DNA of 64,000 nucleotides, taken from assembly GCA_009996615.1 (NCBI GenBank), contig JAACZU010000009.1, positions 1 through 64,000 on the forward strand, written 5' to 3'. The translations under genes were made by a program, and so were the position numbers. Origin of the DNA: Rhodanobacteraceae bacterium. Its GTDB lineage: Bacteria; Pseudomonadota; Gammaproteobacteria; Xanthomonadales; Rhodanobacteraceae. The notes beneath the pieces were generated by a model. The model was not told where the DNA came from, searched no databases, and worked only from the letters and a program-made list of their open reading frames with translations. Each line of letters opens with the position of its first letter. Within the stretch, counting starts at the first letter, position 1. Positions 40,614-48,300 of the stretch are shown here, piece after piece.

Positions 40614-41495
40614 CAGGTGCTTGGCCAGCGCGCCCTGCAGGCGGCCGACGCCGCGGGCGAGGTGCAGCAGCGCGAACAGCAGCACGACGCCGAGGACCAC
40701 GCACAGTGGCAGCACGAGCAGCGGCGGCAGCACCGTGCCGGCCATGTTCACGTCGGCGTCGATCCAGCCGAGCCCGGCCAGCAGGGCCGCGACCGGTCCG
40801 GCGACCAGGCCGACCGACAGCGCGATGCCGGTCACCGCGACGGTGAAATAGACGATGCCGAGCGGCAGCATCAGCAGCATGTACAGCAGCGTCGACCAGG
40901 TGCGCGGGTCGGTGAACATCGCCTTGATGCGCTGGCCGATCGGCTGGTCGCGCTCGGTGTAGGGCGGCCGGCGCGGCATGCGTTCGCCGAGCATGACCTC
41001 GACGATGCGACCTTCGACCAAGGCCAGCACGCGCACGGTGCCGAAGAACAGCACGGCGAACGCGATGCCGAAGATCAGGATCGACAGGCCGAGCGACAGC
41101 GAGAGGCCGGTCACCGCCCAGGTGAAGTAGAAGATGCCGGTGGCCAGCGACAGCAGCATGTAGAACAGCGACGCGTAGGCGCGCGGATCGGCGCCGACGC
41201 CGAAGAAGCGGCCGAGCGCGCTGCGCCGCGGCGGCGGCGGCGGCGCGCGCAGGGCCTGCTGCACCTGCTGCTCCTTGTCGACGTAGATGGCGGCGACTTC
41301 CTCCGGTGCACCGTAGCTGTTGGCGATCTTCGCCAGCAACTCGGCTTCGGACTTGCCGGGATTTTCGGCCAGCTCCGAACGCAGGTGGTCCTCGGCGTCG
41401 TAGAGCGCGTCCTGGATCAGCGCCGGGTCGGCACCGCGCAGGGCCGCGCGCAGCTGGTCGAGGTATTCGGCGATGGTGCGCGGCGGCTTGTTCAT
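40593..41495 (-). CDS. HAAS/DUF1700-like protein with a membrane sensor domain
   Basis: This 300-residue protein has an N-terminal helical segment (RTIAEYLDQLRAALRGADPALIQDALYDAEDHLRSEL) of the HAAS/DUF1700 type, followed by a putative-sensor membrane domain. The latter shows paired blocks AYASLFYMLLSLATGIFYFTWAVTGLSLSLGL and WSTLLYMLLMLPLGIVYFTVAVTGIALSVGL, an internal duplication. It starts inside the stop codon of padR (ATGA overlap), the usual PadR-effector coupling. It probably relays an envelope signal or regulates PadR-linked expression; this is inferred from context. Confidence 0.8.
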   Translation of the reverse strand: MNKPPRTIAEYLDQLRAALRGADPALIQDALYDAEDHLRSELAENPGKSEAELLAKIANSYGAPEEVAAIYVDKEQQVQQALRAPPPPPRRSALGRFFGVGADPRAYASLFYMLLSLATGIFYFTWAVTGLSLSLGLSILIFGIAFAVLFFGTVRVLALVEGRIVEVMLGERMPRRPPYTERDQPIGQRIKAMFTDPRTWSTLLYMLLMLPLGIVYFTVAVTGIALSVGLVAGPVAALLAGLGWIDADVNMAGTVLPPLLVLPLCVVLGVVLLFALLHLARGVGRLQGALAKHLLVRSAA

Positions 41496-41857
41496 GACTC
41501 CTCCAGCACGGTGTTCACGAAATCGCGGGTGGCGGTCCAGGCGTAGGACCATTCGTCGAGCACACGGCGCCCGAGCGGCGTGATGCGGTAGTAGCGGCGC
41601 GGCGGACCGCTGACCGAAGGCTCGACCTCGCTGGCGAGCAGGCCGGCCGCGTCGAGGTTGCGCAGCACCGGGTACAGCGCGCTCTGCTTGCCGCTGAGCA
41701 CGCCCTCGCCGGTCTCGTCGAGCTGCTTGGCGATCTGGTAGCCGTACATCGGCGCCTTCGCGCGCGCCAGCACGGCCAGCAGCACCAGCGAGACGATGCC
41801 GGCGCTGAGCTCCTTGTGGAACTTCCACAGATGGACTTCGGTATCGAACGCAGCCAT
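41492..41857 (-). CDS. PadR-family transcriptional regulator
   Basis: This 121-residue winged-helix regulator has the family strings YGYQIAKQLDETGEGVLSGKQSALYPVLRNLDAAGLLASE and RRYYRITPLGRRVLDEW. The short C-terminus matches the small PadR subfamily 2. The ATG at 41857 has AGGTG upstream; an in-frame GTG at 41866 is possible. It is cotranscribed with the membrane protein that follows by ATGA overlap. A palindrome at 41891-41909 overlapping a TATAGT box suggests self-repression. Confidence 0.92.
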   Translation of the reverse strand: MAAFDTEVHLWKFHKELSAGIVSLVLLAVLARAKAPMYGYQIAKQLDETGEGVLSGKQSALYPVLRNLDAAGLLASEVEPSVSGPPRRYYRITPLGRRVLDEWSYAWTATRDFVNTVLEES

Positions 41858-41886
41858 GCCCTTCACCTGCTCATAGGTGTGGGATG

Positions 41887-41909
41887 ACTATAGTGTTCAG
41901 TTGACACTA
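41887..41909 (-). promoter_or_regulatory. Candidate padR promoter box and operator
   Basis: The inverted repeat TAGTGT-N7-ACACTA (41891-41909) overlaps TATAGT, a good -10 hexamer on the leftward strand (41892-41887), about 30 bases before the padR start. Such placement fits autoregulation. No convincing -35 was seen. Binding by PadR is inferred. Confidence 0.45.
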
Positions 41910-41952
41910 GTTGATGGGCCGGAAGTCATGCGGCGTGCTCGCCGCGGCCGTT

Positions 41953-41981
41953 GGAAGCCCCTCTCCCGATGGAAGAGGGGC
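41953..41981 (-). terminator. Hairpin after the ABC exporter gene
   Basis: A ten-base perfect stem AAGCCCCTCT / AGAGGGGCTT with a nine-base loop lies 28 bases beyond the stop of the ABC gene, before the padR promoter. It lacks a T-run. Confidence 0.6.
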
Positions 41982-42009
41982 TTGAGCGGACCGCCACCGG
42001 GCAGCGGTA

Positions 42010-43800
42010 TCAGCCCGCCGCCTGCGCCGGCGCTTCGCCATCCTCGCCCTCGTCCGTGTCGGCGACGAAGCGGCCCTGCCCGTCCAGCTCGGCGAACAGG
42101 CCGCCGCGCGCGACCAGCTCGTCGTAGCGGCCCTGCTCGACCAGCTCGCCGTCCTTCAGCACGAGGATCATGTCGGCGTTGCGCACGGTCGACAGCCGGT
42201 GCGCGATCACGAACGTGGTGCGGTTCTTCGTCAGCCGCTGCAGCGCGCGCTGGATGCGCCATTCGGTCGCGGTGTCGAGCGCGCTGGTCGCCTCGTCGAG
42301 GATCAGGATCGGCGCGTCCTTGAGCATCGCGCGTGCGATCGCCAGGCGCTGGCGCTCGCCGCCGGACAGCGAGCGGCCGCGCTCGGCGACCAGTGTCGCG
42401 TAGCCGTCCGGCTTGACCACCACGAAGCTGTGCGCCTCGGCGGCCTCGGCGGCGGCACGGATCTCCTCGTCGGTCGCGTCGGGCTTGCCGATGCGCAGGT
42501 TGTCGGCGATCGAGCGGTAGAACAGGCCCGGATCCTGGAACACGACCGCGATGCGCTCGCGCAGGCTGTGCAGGCTGACCGTGCGGATGTCGATGCCGTC
42601 GATCGTGATGCGGCCGGCGCTCGGGTCGTGGGCGCGGTAGAGCAGGCTCAGCGCGGTGGTCTTGCCGGCGCCGGTGGGCCCGACGATCGCGACCGTCGCA
42701 CCGGCCGGCACGCGGAAGTCCAGGTGCTTGAGCGCTGGGTGCGAGGCGTCGTAGCCGAACGAGACGTCCTCGAACGCGACCTCGCCGCGCACCTGCGGCA
42801 GGTCCGGCGCGCCGGGGCGTTCCTGCAGCACGGCCGGCGTGTCGAGCACGGCGAAGAAGTCGCGCAGCGAATGGGCCTGGAAGAACAGCCCGGAGATGAA
42901 GCCGGCGAACTGCTCCATGCGGCCGATCAGCATCATCGCGAAGCCGACGAAGCTGACGATCGCGCCGACGCTGACCTCGCCCTGCCCGTTCAGCGCGGTG
43001 CCGAGCGCGAAGATCGCGATGATCGTCAGCGTGCTGGCGGCGCGGTTGGCGACCGACAGCCAGGCCCAGCCGCGCAGCACCGGGTACTGCGCGGACAGCA
43101 CGCGCCGCACCATCTCGCGGATCTCCGCCACTTCGGCCGAGATGCGCGAGAAGCTCTGTACGACCATCACGTTGCCGAACACGTCGCCGACGCGCTCGGA
43201 GATCGCGTGGTGCAGTTGTTCCACCTCGCCCTGCGCCCGGTGCGTGCGGCGCATCGCGATCGCGTTGAACACGGCGAAGCTGATCATCAGCGCGATCATC
43301 AGCAGCGCGAGCTTCCAGTTCATGCGCAGCGCCAGCGGCACCATGACCACGATCGCCAGCACCGTCGCCAGGTGGTCGCGGAAGAAGCCGAGCCAGAGCG
43401 AGAACAGGTTGCTGCTGCCGGTGTGCATGATGCGCAGCAGGCGGCCGGTGTGGTGCTGGCCGTGGAACGACAGCGGCAGGCCGATCGAGTGCTCGAAAAA
43501 GCGCGCGATGACGGCCAGCCGGCGCCGGTGCGCGAGGCGGTCCGCGTGCAGCGACACCAGCACGCTGGCGGCGACGCCGAAGAAGCCGGCACCGGCCCAC
43601 CAGCCGATGTAGCGCCATGCGTCGCCGTGGCCGGGCGCGGCGAGCGCATCGACGACGCGGCCGAACAGCCACGGCTCGAGGAAATACACGCCGGCCAGCG
43701 CCAGGTTCGCGAGCGCGAGCGCGATCGCCAGCCCCTTCTCGGGTGCGAGCAGCGCGATGACACGGTAGTAGATGCGCAGGATCGGCACGGCGCGCTCCAT
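42010..43800 (-). CDS. Glucan-type ABC exporter (NdvA/ChvA-like), fused permease-ATPase
   Basis: This 596-residue half-transporter has six membrane helices in residues about 15-330 and an ATPase domain after. Walker A is GPTGAGKTTALSL, the Q-loop lies in VVFQDPGLF, the signature is SLSGGERQRLAIARAM, Walker B ILILDEATSALD and the H-loop AHRLST. The N-terminus ILRIYYRVIALLAPEKG and EPWLFGRVVDAL, and the loop HGQHHTGRLLRIMHTG, match the cyclic beta-1,2-glucan exporter NdvA/ChvA, though glucan synthase is not nearby. Its true substrate is uncertain. It forms its own transcription unit. Confidence 0.85.
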   Translation of the reverse strand: MERAVPILRIYYRVIALLAPEKGLAIALALANLALAGVYFLEPWLFGRVVDALAAPGHGDAWRYIGWWAGAGFFGVAASVLVSLHADRLAHRRRLAVIARFFEHSIGLPLSFHGQHHTGRLLRIMHTGSSNLFSLWLGFFRDHLATVLAIVVMVPLALRMNWKLALLMIALMISFAVFNAIAMRRTHRAQGEVEQLHHAISERVGDVFGNVMVVQSFSRISAEVAEIREMVRRVLSAQYPVLRGWAWLSVANRAASTLTIIAIFALGTALNGQGEVSVGAIVSFVGFAMMLIGRMEQFAGFISGLFFQAHSLRDFFAVLDTPAVLQERPGAPDLPQVRGEVAFEDVSFGYDASHPALKHLDFRVPAGATVAIVGPTGAGKTTALSLLYRAHDPSAGRITIDGIDIRTVSLHSLRERIAVVFQDPGLFYRSIADNLRIGKPDATDEEIRAAAEAAEAHSFVVVKPDGYATLVAERGRSLSGGERQRLAIARAMLKDAPILILDEATSALDTATEWRIQRALQRLTKNRTTFVIAHRLSTVRNADMILVLKDGELVEQGRYDELVARGGLFAELDGQGRFVADTDEGEDGEAPAQAAG

Positions 43801-43891
43801 ACGACGGCGCCATCCTAGCAAAGCGCGCGTTGTCGGCCGGTCAAGGTTGGCGTCGGTAAGATCAGGCGGTCTTCGCACGGGAGGACCGCCG

Positions 43892-44599
43892 ATGAAGCTT
43901 CGCCACGCCGCTGTCGCGCTGCTGCTGCTCGGCGGCTGCGCCACCCTGCCGCCCCCGACGCCGCCGGGTGCGCCGCCGGCCGCGCCGAGCATTCCTGGCG
44001 TCCGCTACGAGGCCGAGCCGGGCCGCGATGCGGCGACCATCGCCGCGTTGCGCGCGGCGCCGCCGCCGGCGCAGCCGGAACTGGCCCCGGGCACGACGCC
44101 GCTGGGCGACCACAACCGCCTCGCCGCGCAGGGCTACGTGCGGATCGGCCGTGCCCTGCTGCACGGCAGCGAGGCCGAGGCACGCGCGGATGCGCTGCGC
44201 CAGAGCCAGCAGGTCGGCGCCGACCGCGTCGCGCTGTATGCACCGGGCACCGATCCGGCCGCACCACGCGAAGACTGGCTGGCGATCTACTACGTGCGCT
44301 TCCAGTTGCCGTTCGGCGCAACCTTTCGCGACCTGCGCGCGGACGAGCGCGCGACGCTCGGCGCCGCCGGCGGCGTGCAGATCGGCTCGGTGATCGGCGG
44401 CACGCCGGCCGCACGCGCGAACCTGCGTCCCGGCGACTTCGTGCTCGCGCTCGACGGCCAGCCGGTGGCCGACCGCGCGGCGTTCCAGGCCCTGCTCAAG
44501 CGCCATGCCGGCCACGGCGTCACGCTGACGATCGTGCGCAACGGCGAGACGTTGCAGCGCGTGGTCCGGCTTGGCGTGATGGCGGCGGCGGAGCGTTGA
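43892..44599 (+). CDS. PDZ-domain lipoprotein
   Basis: This 235-residue protein has a lipobox (LGGC, Cys16) and a Pro-rich linker. A middle domain of about 90 residues contains ALLHGSEAEARADALRQSQQVGADRVALYAPGTD. A C-terminal PDZ domain follows (about residues 150-230): AGGVQIGSVIGGTPAARANLRPGDFVLALDGQPVADRAAFQALLKRH. PDZ domains usually bind peptide C-termini. GGGAGG precedes the ATG. It is divergent from the ABC exporter. No protease domain is attached, so an adaptor role is likely. Confidence 0.8.
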   Translation: MKLRHAAVALLLLGGCATLPPPTPPGAPPAAPSIPGVRYEAEPGRDAATIAALRAAPPPAQPELAPGTTPLGDHNRLAAQGYVRIGRALLHGSEAEARADALRQSQQVGADRVALYAPGTDPAAPREDWLAIYYVRFQLPFGATFRDLRADERATLGAAGGVQIGSVIGGTPAARANLRPGDFVLALDGQPVADRAAFQALLKRHAGHGVTLTIVRNGETLQRVVRLGVMAAAER

Positions 44600-44789
44600 G
44601 GTTGAGGGCAGAGGGGGCGACAAAAGCAATCAGCTCGGTCCCGGTCGCGGTCACCGATGTTGCTGTTGCTGTTGCTGTGGCTTTGCCTCTGCTTTCGCGC
44701 GCAGGAGCGCGCTGCTCTCCCGGGTCCCCGTCAGCGGCGGTGGGCGCCGGACGGATCAGCCCGCAGGGGCGCGCGCACGATGCGCGCGC

Positions 44790-44825
44790 GTTCGCCGTCG
44801 GCACACGGACGTGCCGTCGGCGAAC
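44790..44825. repeat. GTTCGCCG inverted repeat
   Basis: A 15-base stem with one mismatch (GTTCGCCGTCGGCAC facing GTGCCGTCGGCGAAC) and a six-base loop. It lies in the 746-base gap between the PDZ lipoprotein and the giant repeat protein. The rest of that gap holds the repeats listed separately and no convincing gene. Confidence 0.6.
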
Positions 44826-44896
44826 CCCGGCCGGCGACCACGCACCCGCAGGGCAGGATGCCCGGAGGGCGCCGCTGTTGGGGTGCCCTTTCTCTT

Positions 44897-44932
44897 GGTT
44901 ACTTCTCTTTGGGCACGCAAAGAGAAGTAACC
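44897..44932. repeat. GGTTACTTCTCTTTG hairpin repeat
   Basis: A perfect 15-base stem (GGTTACTTCTCTTTG / CAAAGAGAAGTAACC) with a six-base loop, preceded by GGGTGCCCTTTCTCTT. This is a widespread repeat in xanthomonads and relatives. It is AT-richer than its surroundings. Its function is unknown. Confidence 0.8.
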
Positions 44933-45004
44933 CGCTCGCAGGGATGCGAGCGGAAAACGCACGGACGCGGGTCGGGTTTCGCGGAAACGGTGACGCGAAA
45001 GCCA

Positions 45005-45084
45005 AACACCATCCCCACCCAACCCCTCGCGCATCCCTGCGCTCGCAAGCCCGGTCCTCCCCCTCGAGGGGGAGGGCTTGAAAG
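45005..45084. repeat. AACACCATCCCC repeat with extended core
   Basis: It opens AACACCATCCCCACCCAACC and ends CCCCTCGAGGGGGAGGGC, with about 35 bases between the halves (CCTCGCGCATCCCTGCGC and on). These are shared in related form with 23549-23585 but absent in the short copies near DUF559. It is a longer version of that repeat. Confidence 0.6.
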
Positions 45085-45227
45085 CTGCGAGCACCGCGTC
45101 TTCCGCCGCTGACCTCTGTTCGCAGCGTCGCAGCGCGGATCAAGGCAAAGCCGGATCCGCCGCTGCGCGGCTCGATCCGGCCTACGTTGCTGCACGGTGC
45201 CGCTCATGCGTGCCAACGCGCCGCATC

Positions 45228-45261
45228 GGTGGGACTCGCGCCGACGGCGCTGCGTCCCACC
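45228..45261. repeat. GGTGGGAC palindrome, sister of the IS junction repeat
   Basis: GGTGGGACTCGCGCC and GGCGCTGCGTCCCACC form an imperfect palindrome. The same arms occur at 23452-23485 beside the IS, and a degenerate half follows at 45292-45320. This supports a dispersed repeat family that the IS may target. Confidence 0.65.
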
Positions 45262-45345
45262 CTGCGTGCCGCCTCTCAACGTAGGGGGCGACGCAGCCGC
45301 GCACCGGCGAGTCCCACCGACGACCGACACGGCGGCCGCCGGAGC

Positions 45346-48300
45346 CTACTCGCAGGCGCCGACCAGCAGCGGCGCCGTCGCCTTGAGCGGCAACATCATC
45401 TGCAGCGACGGCGTGGCGCCTTCGAGCAGCACGGTCTGGCTGCCGTCATCGGCGGCGACGAGGCCGATCGCGAGCTGCGCGCCGTGGCTGGCGAGCGCCC
45501 ACGCGCCGGCGCGTTCGCTGCCGTCGGCGGCGACCACGACCAGGCGCACGCGCGGCTCGGCCGCCAGGTTCAGGCGCTCGACGCGGAAGCGGCTGCCGCT
45601 GGCGCTGCGCGCGGCGAGCACCGTGTCGACCGCCTGCGTGCCCGCCGTGGCCGGCAGCGTGAACACGCGCGTCGCTGCGACATCGATGCCGCTGCTCGCC
45701 CACGCTGCCGCCGGTGTCGACGCCGAGGGCGCGAGGCAGGCCGCGGTGGGCGGCGGCGCATCGCCTTCCGCGCCGTCGCCGTAGGGCACGTCGAAGCCGG
45801 TGCGCAGGATCACCAGCGTGTCGGTGTCGGTCGCGCTGGCGCCGCCCGCGGCGACGGTGTAGTCGATCGTGCCGCCGGGCGCGTCCAGGCGCACCGGCGC
45901 GCTGACCAGCCAGCTCAGGCTGCGCCCGGCCGGAATGCTGACGTTGGTGTCGTTGAGCGCGCCCTCGCCGCTGAACGTGCAGCTCGCACCGGCGCCGGCG
46001 CCGAGGCAGGACCAGCGCGTGTACGGGGCATCGAGCTGCGGAGCGGGCGCGACGTCGGCGACGACGACGCCGTGCGCGTCGCCCTCGCCGTGGTTGGCCA
46101 GCGTGACCACGTAGTTCAACAGCATGCCGTAGCGGGCGTAATCGCGTGCGTCGCTGACGCTGATCGCCAGCTGCGGCAGCAGCGGCTGGCAGGTCACCTG
46201 CACGGTGGTCACGTCGCTGCCGGCCAGCGTGCCGCTGCCATTGGCAACGCTGCAGACCTGCGTCGGCGCGCTCGGCTGCTGGCGGATCGTGACCGCGTAG
46301 GCGCCGAGGTCGTCGAGCGCCTGCGCGAACACGAAACGGCCGTCGGCAGCGATCGGCAGATCGAAGCCGCCGTTGAGCTGCAGCACGAGGCCGGCGCCGA
46401 GCAGGCCGTCGACCGCGCCGCCGACCGTGTGCGTGTCGATCGCGAAGCTGGCGGTGACCGTGCAGTCGGCATCGACCGGGCCGGTGGTGTAGGTGGTGCC
46501 GCTGAGGCCGCCGGCGCAGCCGCTCACGCCGGCGATGTGGTAGTGCGCGTCGGGCGTCACGGTCAACGTCGTGATCGCGCCGTGCTCGACGGCCTGCGTG
46601 GCCGGCGTGATCGATCCGTGCGGGCCGGCGCTGGCGGTCACGGTGAACGTGTCGACCGCGAAGTTCGCGACCACCGTGCAGTCGGCGACGACGGCATTCG
46701 TCGTGTAGGTCGTGCCGGCGAGGCTGCCGCCGCAGGTGCCGCCGACGTCGACGACGTGGTGGTTCGCGGCCGGTGCCAGCGCAAACGTCGTCGTCGCGCC
46801 GTGATCGACGACCTGCGGCGCCGACGGGCTGATCGTGCCGTTGCCGCTCGTGCCCGGCGTCACCGTATGCGTGTCGATCGCGAAGCTCGCGATGACCGTG
46901 CAGTCGGTGGTGATGGCGTTGGTCGTGTAGACGTTGCCGGCGAGGCTGCCGCCGCAGGTGCCGGTCACGTCGGCGACGTGGTGGTTCGCGGCCGGCGTGA
47001 GCGTGAACGTCGTCGTCGCGCCATGCTCGACCGTCTGCGCCGTCGCCGGGCTGATCGCGCCGTTGCCGCCGGCCACGCCAGGGCTGACCGTGTGCGTGTC
47101 GAGCGCGAAGTTCGCGACCACCGTGCAATCGGCGGTGACCGCGTTCGTCGTGTAGACGTTGCCGGCCAGCGTGCCGCCGCAGGTGCCGCCGACGCCGTCG
47201 ATGTGGTGGTTGATCGCGGGCGTCAGCGTGAAGACCGCGGTCGTGCCGTGGTTGATGAGCTGCGGTGTCGACGGACTGATGGTGCCGCCGCCGGTCGCGC
47301 CGGGCGTCACCATGCGCGTGTCGAGCGCGAAGTTCGCGACCACCGTGCAGTCGCTGACCACGGCGTTCGTCGTGAAGGTGTTGCCGACCAGGCTGCCGCC
47401 GCAACTGCCGCCCACGCTCGCGACGTGATGGTTCGCCGCCGGCGTCAGCGTGAACGTCGCGGTTTCGCCGTGCGTCACCGCCTGCGGCGTCGACGGACTT
47501 ATGCTGCCGTTGCCACCGCTGACGCCCGGCGTGACCGTGTGCGTGTCGATCGCGAAGCTTGCGATCACGGTGCAGTCGGCATTGACGGCGTTGGTCGTGT
47601 AGCTCGTGCCGGCGAGGATGCCGCCGCAGGTGCCAGTCACGCTGGCGACGTGATGGTTGGGTGCCGGCGTGAGCGTGAACCGCAGGGTCGAACCGTGGTT
47701 GACGGTCTGCGGCGTGTCAGGGCTGATCGTGCCGTTGCCGCCGGCCACGCTCGGCGTGACCGTGTGCGTGTCGATCGCGAAGCTGGCGATGACGGTGCAG
47801 TCGGCCGTGACGGCGTTCGTCGTGTAGACGTTGCCGGCCAGCGTGCCGCCGCAGGTACCGGTCACGCCGGCGACGTGGTAGTTCGCATTCGGCGTCAGCG
47901 TGAAGCTGGTCGTCGCGCCGTGATCGACGGTCTGCGGCGCCGACGGGCTGATCGAGCCGTTGCCGCCGGCCACGCTCGGCGTCACCGCGTGCGTGTCGAT
48001 CGCGAAACTCGCGATGACCGTGCAATCGGTCGTGACGGCGCTGGTCGTGTAAACGTTGCCGGCGAGGCTGCCGCCACAGGTGCCGGTCACATTGGCGACG
48101 TGGTAGTTAGCACTCGGCGCCAGCGTGAAGCTGGTCGTCGCGCCATGGTTGACCGTCTGCGGTGTCGCCGGGCTGATCGAGCCGTTGCCGCCCGTCACGC
48201 TCGGCGTGACCGTGTGCGTGTCGATCGCGAAACTCGCGATGACCGTGCAGTCGGTCGTCACCGCATTCGTCGTGTAGACATTGCCGGCCAGCGTGCCGCC

